DNA of 64,000 nt from Cristatella mucedo (taxonomy: Eukaryota > Bryozoa > Phylactolaemata > Cristatellidae), in NCBI GenBank assembly GCA_009760855.2, contig WPIO01000040.1, positions 1,200,001-1,264,000 on the forward strand, written 5' to 3'. The position numbers and the translations under genes were made by a program. Under the pieces are notes generated by a model, which was not told the DNA's origin, searched no databases, and saw only the letters and a program-made list of their open reading frames with translations. This document shows positions 44,885 through 55,399 of the stretch, one piece after another (the stretch's first letter is position 1; every line of letters begins with the position of its first letter).

Positions 44885-45160
44885 GTTATAATATAAATAT
44901 TTTTCTTTAAATCAAATTTAGAAACTTTGAAAAAAAATGTACAATAATATATATTAACTAAATTTTTGGAATGTAGTGAGTAGTCTATGGTTTTCCATTG
45001 CGCAGAAGCAACATCTGTTGGAGTAGGATTTGATTTTTCTTTTTCGGACACTGACACTCAGGAGGGCCACTACAAAAGGAGACCGAGCGACAGCGAGGTC
45101 GAATTTTGGAGTGTGCTCGAGTGAGGGTCAGGGTGCGAAATGGAAAAATCACATACTACT
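44858..45160 (-). repeat. Right terminal inverted repeat of the Polinton
   Basis: Mirror of 22,296-22,596. Outer end reads TCACATACTACT. The flanking 6 bp (45,161-45,166, TACGGA) do not match the left flank (22,290-22,295, GTGGAC). Confidence 0.93.
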
Positions 45161-46031
45161 TACGGAAAGAAAAGCTCCAGGATGTTTGATGACGTATATA
45201 CTGCAAAATGTGCCCAGCCGAAATCTGAAATTGTTTAAGAATATTTTAAAACCAAGCAGAGCTGAACTCGTATTTTAAATTTCACTCCGATACGTGAAGT
45301 ATTAGCCGAGTTATGGATTTTACAAGGCACAAACCTACGATGGAAGTGAAATTGTATAGAAGTCACAAGAATGCACCTCAACGTCAAGCTTCACGTATAT
45401 ATCTCGATCTACAAAGGTTCGAAAAGTTGGGACAAAAGTCGCTTATGATGCAGAGATCGGCGAATTCTATATTTTTAGATTTTTTGCTTCCGGTTTACCT
45501 CCGAGTTGGTTTGCATAACCATTTTTCTTTCATGCGGAAGTCGTCAGAACGCCCTATGCCAGTTCTAGCATATTTGTCTTTCGAAAGGTACCCTAACCGC
45601 TTATTCGATCATCGGAAAAATTCTATAAGTATTTTCTGGACATTCCCATTAAACGGTCCTGGGAGGAGAGCCTCCCAATGTCCTAACGTCCGGCTACAGG
45701 CGTCCGTAGTACGCACCTGATATCTATGAATCGAGCGCCCAGCGTGACGAACGCAAGCGTAAGCGGTTTTTTCCACCGCAGTCATCGCTGAAATAATAAC
45801 AGACCGTAGGCGGCGAGCCCTCCTCCTCCGCCGCCGCCGCCGCTTGGCCGCATGCGGTCGATTTTAGGCGAGACCGACGTACCCGGAAGTGGACCGACTT
45901 ACCGACCTACCGCCAGCCTCTACGGAACCACAGCGGCCTTGACACTTGCGGGCCGCCGAGGACGGACGACGCACCAACGCGCGCGCGCGCGCACGCAGAC
46001 GGACTTCTCTCGTGGCTGCACCGGCGCCGCC
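45161..46031. other. Right flank and presumed PCGF promoter region
   Basis: To about 45,730 the sequence is mixed composition with one 135-codon frame of no recognised family. From 45,780 it turns GC-rich with a short CCG run, consistent with a CpG-island promoter and 5' leader of the next gene. Confidence 0.45.
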
Positions 46032-47045
46032 ATGTCGCGACGCTACGAGCAGCAGACTCTGTACGTGCCCCTGCGGCAGCTGAATCCTCACATTAGCTGC
46101 TCGCTGTGTCGCGGGTACCTTGTCGACGCCACGACGATAGTCGAGTGCCTGCACACGTTCTGCCGGTCGTGCATTGTGCGTCACGTCGAGGGCAGCAACC
46201 GCTGCCCGACGTGCGACTGTCTGATTCACGAGACGCAGCCGCTGCAGCTGCTCAAGCCGGACAGGACCCTGCAGGACATCATAAGTAAGCTTCTGCCCGA
46301 GCTCGCGCGCGACGAGCTCGCTCGCCAGCGCCGTTTCTACGGCCGCGTGCCGCCGGCCGCCGCCGGCGCCGTCGACGAGGCCGCCGACGCAGCCGACCGC
46401 GGAGGCCGCGCCGCACGGGAGGAGCCGCCGCCGCCGCCGCCGCCGCCGTCGCCGCCCGCGGCTCAAGAGGCTCAAGAGGCTCAAGGTCGGAAGCAGCGGC
46501 CGTCCAAGAAGAAGGCGGCGGCTCGCGTCGCCGCAGCCGCCAAGACGGTCGCTGCGAACCAGCGGGCGCGGCGGGGCGAGAAGAAAAACGATCTGGAGGA
46601 CGATATTGTCGTCTGCGTCGAGCCGTTCGCGTGCTCGTGCGTCGTCGCGCCGGCGGCGGCGGCGTCGCCGCCGTGCGGCCCGTGTTGCACCGCCGCGCGG
46701 CCTCCTCTGAGGCCGCTGCCCAGCAACTACATTCGCTGTCCGTCGAAGATCAGCGTCGCCGTGCTGGCGTCGCTCGTCGCCAGGCACGCGGCCGTGCCGT
46801 CCGGCGTCAGCGTCGAGCTGCTGTGCCAGGGTCGGGTCCTGGCCGGCGAGCTGTCGCTGCGAAGCGCTCTGCTGAGCGGCTGGCATCCTTGTCAGCTGCC
46901 CATGCAGCTGCGCTACCGGCTAGGCGAGCAGCCGCCCCGGTTCTCGGGCCCACCGCCGCCGTTGTCAGGCGGTGGCGGAGGCCTCCTCCTCGGAGGCGTC
47001 GGCGCAGACGTTGCGGCGACTGCCACCGCCTCGGCGGTCGCCTAG
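46032..47045 (+). CDS. PCGF1: Polycomb group RING finger protein, PCGF1-like
   Basis: Predicted 337 aa. The N-terminal C3HC4 RING spans about residues 20-60 (CSLCRGYLVDATTIVECLHT, FCRSCIV, CPTCDCLIHETQPLQLL), followed by the PCGF-specific DRTLQDIISKLLPEL and RQRRFYGR. A long low-complexity linker (poly-Pro, Gln-Glu-Ala repeats, basic KKKAAARVAAAAK) occupies about residues 105-230. A RAWUL ubiquitin-like domain follows (YIRCPSKISVAVLASLVARH, VELLCQGRVLAG, MQLRYRLGEQ). PCGF proteins pair with RING1 in PRC1 to monoubiquitinate histone H2A. IHETQPL and the RAWUL favour PCGF1 over PCGF2/3/4/5. The start at 46,032 has a GCCGCCATGT context; the open frame upstream to 45,852 is leader. No intron is visible. 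Confidence 0.9.
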   Translation: MSRRYEQQTLYVPLRQLNPHISCSLCRGYLVDATTIVECLHTFCRSCIVRHVEGSNRCPTCDCLIHETQPLQLLKPDRTLQDIISKLLPELARDELARQRRFYGRVPPAAAGAVDEAADAADRGGRAAREEPPPPPPPPSPPAAQEAQEAQGRKQRPSKKKAAARVAAAAKTVAANQRARRGEKKNDLEDDIVVCVEPFACSCVVAPAAAASPPCGPCCTAARPPLRPLPSNYIRCPSKISVAVLASLVARHAAVPSGVSVELLCQGRVLAGELSLRSALLSGWHPCQLPMQLRYRLGEQPPRFSGPPPPLSGGGGGLLLGGVGADVAATATASAVA

Positions 47046-48681
47046 AGGTTCGCCTGGAGGCGCACTGCCGCTGCTGCTGCTGCTGCCGCTGCAGCCGAAG
47101 CAGCGGCAGCGACGGCCGGGCAGCTCGAGCTGCTGTCTGCTCACTTCCACACGTGACCGGATGTCGACGATGACGGTCGCTGAGCCGACAGCAGTTGCAA
47201 ACGGCAGACAGTAGTGTGTGTGTGTATATTTATTCTTGCCTACACGGCAATGGTGTAGGAACTTTATATAAAGTGACTTCAGTGACAGACCGGCCGACTC
47301 TAAGCTGACCGTCCTGATCGAGTGTGCCGCCAACGGCCCCACCCCGTGTCGCACCGCCGTCACCTCGGCGCTTGGCCGGCACGCCCCTTGCCCCGGCTCC
47401 TGTCGTGGGGCGGCGGGCGGGCAGGCAGCAAAGCCGGGTGCTAGCGGTGCCTCACAGCTGCTGGGGCGGTGGCTGCTGCAGCAGCCGCTCAGCTTCAAAA
47501 GGTGCTTGCGTGGCAGCTAAGTGTTGTCGGCCTATCAGTGTAAGCCTGCTGCATATTAAATCATAATGCTGCGCATTTTGCGTATTTAATTTCTGCTCAT
47601 GCTGTGGTGCCGCTGCTGCTCGACGCGTGGCACAGTCACCTGTTTTTAGATGCTACAGCAGCAGTCACCTGTTTTTAGATGCTGGCGATTTTAGAGCGTG
47701 CCCCCCCCCCCCGATGCGATGAGCGCTTGCGCATGTAACGTGACCGCATGGCCGTGCGACCGCTCCCTCCGGGGTGGGGGGTGGTGGTGGCATGCATGCG
47801 AGAGCGTAGCTGGGATATCAGTTTGATGGCAGCTGTCGGCAACTGAGCACTCGACCGCACTGCCAGCTCGTCGCTTGTGGGCAGCATGCCGCCAGTGATG
47901 TGCTTTTGGTCACGTGGCACTAGCAGCAGCGCATGCTGGCCTGGCTGCAGCAACCTCTGCGGAGCAAGTTTAAGGTCGTGGTTCTGGGAAGTTATAGGAA
48001 GACTGCCTCTACCGATCCTTTTTTTGTCTGTTTGTGAGAGAGAAAGGAAGGGAGATTATCCCTTAGTGCATGTCCATCCATATGACAACAGAGGCATGTG
48101 CCTACCGTGGCACAGAATCAGATTGCCGAAGGTACTGACTCTAAGTAAATTCAGCAGTTCGTGCACCCATCTTAGGTGGCCTTGGCAGGCCTCCATTTCG
48201 CTTGATCGGTGCCCTGCACGGATGCGATACCGGTGTCTGTGCTAGCTTAGTCTTCATGCTGTGTTGCTTTCATGCTGCTCCATCCATCCATCCATCCATC
48301 CATCCATCCATCCATCCATCCATCCATCCATCCATCCATCCATCCATCCATCCATCCATCCATCCATCCATCCATCTCGTTCGTCTGTTGCATACACGTC
48401 CATGTCTGTCTGCATGCCTCTCTCTCTTATGCAATGTGCCTCTAAATCGCCCAGTCGGTCTGGTGTCCCTGACTCTCCGTGTTTCTCTCTAGATTTCTCC
48501 ACATGTGCTTGTGCTACATCTCACTGCCTCTAATTGTCTACGTTACGCCTTCGTATCTACCCAACGTTGCCCAGGCAACGGTAGAGTTGCCTCTACCTTC
48601 CTCCACTGCCTTCACCTTCCCTCTCCACCCCCCTAATGTCTGCTATACCGAACGGTTGATTACTTCCTTTCTGCTAAGAGA
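47046..48681. other. Presumed PCGF 3' region and intergenic DNA
   Basis: It contains a (TG)n stretch near 47,215 and an ATTAAA-type sequence near 47,556 that could serve polyadenylation. There are also two copies of CAGTCACCTGTTTTTAGATG (47,633 and 47,663) in tandem, a C10 run at 47,702, and an (ATCC)n array. No gene recognised. Confidence 0.5.
48279..48376. repeat. (ATCC)n microsatellite
   Basis: About 24 uninterrupted tetranucleotide units; frames through it (poly His-Pro-Ser-Ile) are artefacts. Confidence 0.97.
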
Positions 48682-49592
48682 ATAATAATAACGCACCCGT
48701 ATAACGCCCTCAGAGAACTTATGCTCTTTTCGGCACTTTACATAATATGCTGTGGTTATTGGTAGCATGCTCAATAAGCAAGAATAACATAGTTAGGGGT
48801 GACATGCGCAGGATCAGCGTGCAAGTATGGTAAGTGGCAGCATGCAACAGTGTCAGCACACATAAGCACGTAAAGGACGAATCATGGGGACCCACTAAAT
48901 GCTGTCACAGATAGGTGCGTTTTTAATCTCTTTTTAAATGTGGTCGAGTCAGGGAATGTCGTGATGGAAGTCGCGAGCGAGTTCCAGGCTTTGGGAGCAT
49001 ACCACTAAAGGCACGGTCGCCAAAGGATTTGAGGTTTTTACGAGATATTGGTAAGCTGTTAGATTCCGAAAAGTGGGTGTTACTATGCTTAACCTGTTGG
49101 TAGGGTAGTTCTGATAGGTAGGCTGGAGCCAAGGAATGAAGGGGCCTAAATGTGAGTAGCAGAACCTTAAAAGAAGCGCGATAAGCGTAAGTGATACCGA
49201 ATGCCGAAAGAGGGCATGACAGAAGCCCGCTGCCGGCTTTCCTCTGTGTAATCGCTATAACTGCTGTTTTACTCGCACCATTCAGTCTTGCAAGCAGCTT
49301 CGGTGGCTGTGTGACGTAGATTGTCACAGAGACTGGTGCCCCGAAGTTGCCGATACATCGATAAATCGATGCACTGCTTGATTAGAAGCCAGTGCAGATC
49401 AGAGAGAAGGGAAGTAATGTGGCTCACGACAGACAAGTCTGGCTGCCGAGTTTTGCCTGATTGCAGAGGCCGGTAGACCAGTAAGCAGTGAGTTACAGAA
49501 GTCAATATGGGATGTCACAAATTCATGGACCAATTTAGTTGTGATATCCCTGTCTAAACAAGCCCGAATTTTCGCAATGTTATTTAGCCTTG
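48682..49592 (-). mobile_element. LINE family A, decayed 5'-truncated copy with an internal foreign segment
   Basis: Starts at the ATT-type tail and 3' hairpin (now imperfect), then C-terminal reverse transcriptase sequence on the reverse strand (FRPLHSLAPAYLSELPYQ). Between about 49,174 and 49,363 the family sequence is replaced or split by some 190 bp of unrelated DNA. The match then resumes up to 49,592. Several stops and frame changes. Confidence 0.85.
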
Positions 49593-50120
49593 CCACCGTG
49601 AGTGAGATAATAACGCAATTCTACAGAAAGAATAGAGAGAGAGAAAGAGAGAGAGAGAGAGACAGTGATAGAGACACAGAAAAACATAGAGAGACACGGG
49701 GACAGAGAGAACCCTGAGACATAGAGGCAGAAGATATGGGAAGAGTTGAGTGGGAAAGAATGGGGAGAGATCTTTAACTAGATGTCGTAGCTGACGATGT
49801 TTGTAGCTTCACACTACGGTTAGTGTGAGTGATGGAAGTTGCCCAATCGCATAACGGAGCTGATGTCGGAACACGCACGAAATGCTGTCGGCTGCTGAAG
49901 TGTGTAGCAATGCTTGTTCGATATGAAGGGCCCGTTATTGGAGGCAGCAATGCCCGTGAAGGCTAGTGTGAAGCTAACGGAAGCTTGGCTAACCACTTGC
50001 AGACTCCACGTGACAAGGTGTTGTCAGAAATGACAATCCTTCATCAGTATGGTAAGCCGTTTGAAGGTCGGGACAGCGTCAGGGACGCCGACGACAAAGC
50101 TGATGTCAACAACAGCCACT
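49593..50120. other. Intergenic; short (GA)n
   Basis: A (GA)n-like tract with GACA variants lies at 49,635-49,710. No gene recognised. Confidence 0.5.
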
Positions 50121-50262
50121 GGGTGCTCCCTGTTTAGAACCTCATGATCGTGGGTTCGAGTCCTGCACAGGGCAATCCTTTATTGCCCACTCCAAGCAGT
50201 GGTGATAGTCATCGAGGCTATTCTGCCGTCGTGCAAATAAAGCTATGAAATCAGTTATTCTT
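50121..50262 (+). repeat. tRNA-derived SINE, copy 2
   Basis: B-box GGTTCGAGTCC at 50,153-50,163, then GGCAATCCTTTATTGCCC, GTGGTGATAGTC, TTCTGCCGTCGTGCAAAT and the end. It is the best preserved of three copies; order and spacing agree with 14,431-14,575 and 57,950-58,085. Confidence 0.75.
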
Positions 50263-52764
50263 TTGCTTTACTTTATTAACCATCCTGACACTAATGATAC
50301 TGACACCTACTGACTCAGGGATGAAGGGAGTTTGTGCTCGTGGCAGAGCACATCTGGTTTTGATTTCTCTTCGACGCCATATGCTAACACTAGACGGTGT
50401 CTTGCTTTCTGCCAAGGTACTAGCTGTCAGGCCCTGTCTTTTATCGGAAGACGAAGATGCATTCTGGGACTCTTTGCCCGGTTACCATTCAGCATTTCGA
50501 TTTCAATTATAAATAGAAGAGGATTTCATATGTGATACATCTTCGGGCTTACAGTCCCTTTGTCAGCTCTCTCCAGCTTTGTTGAATCCATCAGACTTCA
50601 GTGACGTTCACTTCTGTGTGTTTAACACTTGAGACCGCATTGTTGTGCTTACCTAACCGTTAACCGCTAGGGTCGTTTGATTTCGTGCCAGTGAGTAAGG
50701 GCGCGACGGCAGCAGCTCGACGAAGAAGAACGACGAACGCGATGCCCTCATCGTCTTAGGCGTGACGACGACGGCTTTAGTACATGCAGGCAAGCATACA
50801 TACTGATGTATTAGCCGTCATGTAAGCAGCTCCGGAGCGAGAGAGGAATGAAGAGAGACAGAGACAAGAGACAGAGACAGAGGATTGCCTGAGTACAGAC
50901 CCTAGCAGAAGCAGACAAGCAGAAAGTAGGTCACTGCAGTGCTGTCAGGGTCAGATGACTGCCTTGCAATTCGCAATTAAATCGAGCTCAGTCCGCCGAT
51001 ACGGCCCGACTGCAGTGCTGCCTAATGAGCCCAAGCCAGCATCCACTAGCAAATAATCAGCAGATTCAGCGGTCATTCCCATTTGCTCCTAAAAAAATGG
51101 CATCTGAACGATCGGGCGGTCGCTAGATGATGAAGCCAAGGTCGGCTGATTAAACAGTTCCTTCCACAAGTAAGCAGCCGCATTAGAGCCTAAGTGGCCT
51201 GATAAGTGCCGAGCAGCCATTGCTCCGATGGCAGCAGAAAATCTTTTACCGCCTGCTGCACGACTCGAGCCCGCGATCTAGGTCATGAAGTGCAGTCGTC
51301 TTTAGCCCGGACTGAGACCATCGCAGGGCCTAGACCATCGCACACATTCTCGGCACGTGCTCCTATCCCGGGTCAGGCAGGGTATGCAGCCACCGATTAG
51401 TCGAGCCTCGAGGCAGGAAAAGCCGCATGCAAAAAATATCTCATACGCACTTTCTCTGGCGAGCCTAGTCATCGACACGGCATTACATTCAGTGGATCTC
51501 TCACAATGAATGAAACCCCGAGTGCACAAACTTGACTCACCACGGCAGAAGCTAACTGTGCAGAACTGCTTGCACTCGTCAAGTCAACGACGAAAGATAC
51601 AATGCGATCCCTGCGATTCGGATACTCCCAAGCGATCCCGCTCCTCCGCCGAGCAGAGCGACTACCACTATCCTTTAAATTTATAAATAAATTTATTATA
51701 ATTAAACTATTAAATTTATTTTATTTAAATGTATAATAAATAAATAATTTTATATATAATATATATATATATATATGCGTGTATATATATATATATATTA
51801 TAATATATATAATACATAAATTTATAATAAATAAATAATTTATATTTAAATTATTTACAGGATTTAAAAATTTAGCAGGATTTATCCTTCCCTCAAACTC
51901 TGCCCCGATCCTGTGGGCCGATGTGCTCGACCTGCTACCATCGCTTGGCCGGGAGTTACTCATGCTGCTTGGTGACTAGACAGCTCATGCTTAACGGTCC
52001 AGCTTCTGCTGCATGAATCTGCTACCGTGAGTACTTCCGAGACTTGGGAGGCGATCTGGTCGCTATACAAGCTGGCCCGACTACACGTGACAGCACGTGA
52101 TGGTGCACTATTAACAACTGAGCTGTCGTTAAGCTATCGACGATGAGATGATGCAACGTGACTGACCAAAGTAGAACAAACTCCCTTCTCTGGCTGTCAC
52201 TACCCTTGGTCTACGGTGGCGTGATGCACGACTGATGGTGACAAGTGTGACAGGTTTCACTTCCTATCTGGATACTGTATGCAGTTATTCTCTTGCTCTG
52301 GTATCCGTCTAGTTCTAGCTTGTGGAGCACCTGCTGTTAGAGCCAGTATGCGAGGCCTACTTTCCAGTCTAAGAAGGTGAAGCAGCACTAAGCTGCAAGC
52401 CCCGTTCGCAAGCGTCGCCACGCCATCCTGTCGTGATTCCTGTCTTAGTTCCGGTAGAAGACCCGAGTTTAGTAACTGGGACGAGTACTCACTTTCGATT
52501 GTTTTTGCAAGCTCTACAGGCAACCCAGCGAGTACAGATTGAGCACGGAGTGTAGCTCATCGACACCGGAAACTTTGAATGAAAGGGAAAAGACGGAGGA
52601 AGGAAGAAAGAAGAAAGGATTAAGGCCAATTCGACACCAGGACGCACGCTTCACTCGAGCTGCAATGACTGCGCAGAGGCACAGAGAGACTGAGGGGGGG
52701 CGACGGGGCTACATTAAAGGAGAACCGTGCTGCCTGGAGTGCTATGCTCTCCATGGTTAGCGTT
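50263..52764. other. Intergenic, no gene recognised
   Basis: Mixed composition with an AT-rich low-complexity block at about 51,675-51,865 that includes (TA)n runs. The frames present are short and match no family. Confidence 0.5.
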
Positions 52765-54316
52765 AGCATGGTTAGGGGTGACACGCACAGCGTCAGCATG
52801 CAAATGTCGTTAGTGGCAGCATACGCAGTGTCTGCCCGGCATAAGTGCATTGAGAACAAACCACGTGAACCCACTAAATGCAATGATAAATGAATGCATT
52901 TTTAGTTGCTTTTAAAATTGTGGTTAAGTCAGGAGATGTCGTGACGAAAGTTGGGAGTGAGTTCCAGGCTTTGGAAGCTTACGAACTTAAGGCTCGGTCT
53001 CCAAAGGATTCGTGGTTTGTACGAGGTATAGGTAAACGATCTAAGCGGGTGGTACGATGCTTAGATTGGTGGGGCAGTCAATATGATAGGTAGGCTGGTG
53101 CCAAAGAATGAAGGGACCTAAAAGTGAGCGACAAAAACTTGAAGTCGATGCGCTGCTTGACTGGGAGAAAGTGCAGGTCGGCGAGAAGTGGTGGGATTTG
53201 GCACCTGCAACGCTCACGACAGACAAGCTTAGCTGCTGAGTTTTGCACCAGATGTAAGCGCCTGACTGCACATGCCGGTAGACCAGCAAGCAGTGATTTT
53301 CAGAAGTCGAGACGAAATGTCACAAATGCATGGACCAATTTAAATGAGGTATCCCTGTCTAAACAAGCCCGAATTTTAGCAATTTTATTTAGCCGACAGT
53401 AAGCAGACTTGACTGTGGAGCTGACGTGGTCGTCTAACGAGAGGTCGCTTTGGAATATGACACCTAGATTTCGAGCTGATTCAACAGGAGATATGCTGGC
53501 AGAGCCAATTTTGAGAGTCAGCCTTTCCAATCTCTGAATCACACTGGGTTTTCCCATTACTAGTAAGTTAGCTTTATTATCGTTTAGTTTTAGAAAAATT
53601 GCTGCCATCCACGTGCGGATGTCATCAATGCATGCAGCAAGGGAATTGAGAGAGTTCGAGGTGCTCGAAGGCTGGGAGGGATCAAAGCAAAGGTACAACT
53701 GAGTGTCATCCGCCTAGAAGTGAAAGCCTAGATTGTGCTTGGCAATCACATCGGCAAGAGGGAGAGTATAAACCGTGAAAAGAACCGGACCGAGCCCCGA
53801 GGCACTCCATACTTCAGATGTACTTCCGATGATCTTCGTCCGTTCACATCAACACTCTGCAATATCCCACTGAGATAGGACCTGGGCTTTTGCAGAGCAG
53901 TGTCAGTGATGCCCAGGTGAGATAAGAGGAGCTCAAGAACTTGGTGATCGTATGTATCAAAAGCTGCCGAAAGATCGAGCAAAACAAGCAGGGACACTCT
54001 ACCTACGTGCATTCTTAAGTAGGTCGTTATACACCCGGAGCAATGCTGACACTGTGGAGTGGTTAGCCCTACAAACCAGACTGGAAATTACTAGCAAGGT
54101 TTGATGTTTCAATATATGAGTTCAGCTGGTTTACCGTGACTCGTTCCAGTGTCTTTGATACGAACGGAGACTGGACTGAAGTTGCTAAAGTTCTCTTGGT
54201 CTAATGTCGCTTTCTTGAGTAGTGGCCTGGCTATAGCCTTTTTAAACGGTGCTGGGACATGACCTGAGGCTAATGACTAATTTATGATGTCAGTTATGCA
54301 TGGCAGCAGTAGATAA
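52765..54316 (-). mobile_element. LINE family A, 3' part of a long reverse-strand copy
   Basis: Reverse-strand reverse transcriptase with LLDLSAAFDTYDHQVLELLL, a degraded GVP block and the C-terminal domain. It lacks the terminal hairpin and tail. The same element continues beyond the nested insertion at 54,317-55,399 into 55,400-56,700. It contains stops and frame changes. Confidence 0.85.
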
Positions 54317-55399
54317 TTGTACCTTTGCTTTGATCCCTCCCAGCCTTCGAGCACCTCAAATTCTCTAAACTCACTAGCTGCATGCATTGATGACATCCGC
54401 ACGTGGATGGCAGCAAATTTTCTAAAACTAAACTATGATAAAACTAACTTACTTGTTATGGGCAAACCCAGTGTGATTCAGAGATTGGAAAGGCTGACTC
54501 TCAAAATTGGCTCTGCCAGCATATCTCCAGTTGAATCAGCTCGAAATCTAGGTGTCATATTCCAAAGCGACCTCTCGTTAGACGACCATATCAGCTCCAC
54601 AGTCAAATCCGCCTATTTTCAGCTTCATAACATTGCTAAAATTCGGGCTTGTTTAGATAAGGATACCACGTCCAAGTTGGTCCATGCATTCGTGACATCC
54701 CGTCTCAACTTCTGCAACTCACTGCTTACTGGCCTACCGGGATGTGCGATCAGGCGATTGCAGCTGGTGCAAAACTCGGCAGCTAGACTTGTCTGTCGTG
54801 AGCGTCGCAGTTGCCACATTACTCCACTTCTCGCCGACCTGCACTGGCTACCAGTCAAGCAACGGATTGACTTCAAGGTTTTGTCACTCACTTTTAGGTC
54901 TCTTCATTCTATGGCTCCAGCCTGTCTTTCAGATATACTACCCCATCAGGCCAAGCATCGTACCACCCGCTTTTCGGAATCCAACAGTCTAGAAATACCT
55001 CGTACAAACCTTAAATCCTTTGGAGACCGTGCATTTAGTTCGTATGCTCCCACAGCCTGGAACTCCCTCCCGACCTGCATCAGAACATCCCCCAACCTGA
55101 CCACATTTAAAAGGAACCTAAAAACACACCTATTTAGGACAGCATTTAGCGGGTCCCTGTGATTCGTCCTTGATGTGCTTATGCGTGCTGACACTGTGCA
55201 TGCTGCCACTAACCACATTTGCATGTAGACCCTGTGCATGTCACCCCTAACTATGTTATTCATTTTGTTTGTTTTTCAAGCATGATTTGACTTACCATTC
55301 AATTGCATTTCACTTTGCAGCAAATGTAAAGCGCCTAGAGAGAGATTAAGTTCTCTGAGGGCGCTTTATCAAGTGAATTATTATTATTATTATTATTAT
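54317..55399 (+). mobile_element. LINE family A, young 5'-truncated copy nested in an older one
   Basis: The forward open frame of 281 codons begins in the palm at [18 protein letters not shown] and runs to the natural end FRTAFSGSL. The 3' untranslated region, the TAAAGCGCC/GGCGCTTTA hairpin and an ATT tail reaching 55,399 follow. It lies head to head with the older copy. An imperfect direct repeat beginning ATGCAT flanks it and might be a decayed target duplication. Confidence 0.93.

Larger units (their letters stand above)
22296..45160. mobile_element. Polinton/Maverick (adintovirus-type) element, broken fossil
   Basis: A 22.9-kb AT-rich block in GC-rich surroundings. It is bounded by inverted repeats of about 300 bp that begin 5'-AGTAGTATGTGA and end with the complement, fitting the 5'-AG...CT-3' ends known for Polintons. 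Parts in order: protein-primed polymerase B (+), small proteins (+), fibre-like genes (-), two membrane proteins (+), HNH endonuclease (-), phospholipase A2-like protein (+), unknown (-), adenain-type protease (-), zinc ribbon (-), packaging ATPase (+), coiled-coil proteins (+), probable minor capsid (+), major capsid (+), YqaJ-type exonuclease (+), fibre (+), Cys-rich protein (-), integrase (+), two small genes (-). It is broken in roughly fifteen to twenty places and carries a LINE insertion at 37,980-39,227. The TIR arms look about 90-95 percent identical by eye, implying a moderately recent insertion. No clean 6-bp target duplication is seen. Confidence 0.95.

Noticed and set aside
22296-45160. 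Retrovirus or LTR element because of the retroviral-type integrase
   Set aside because: No LTRs, gag or reverse transcriptase belong to the element; inverted repeats and pPolB identify a Polinton. The only reverse transcriptase is in the inserted LINE.
45864-46886. A 340-codon frame antisense to the PCGF gene
   Set aside because: Shadow frame; the sense strand has clear RING and RAWUL domains.
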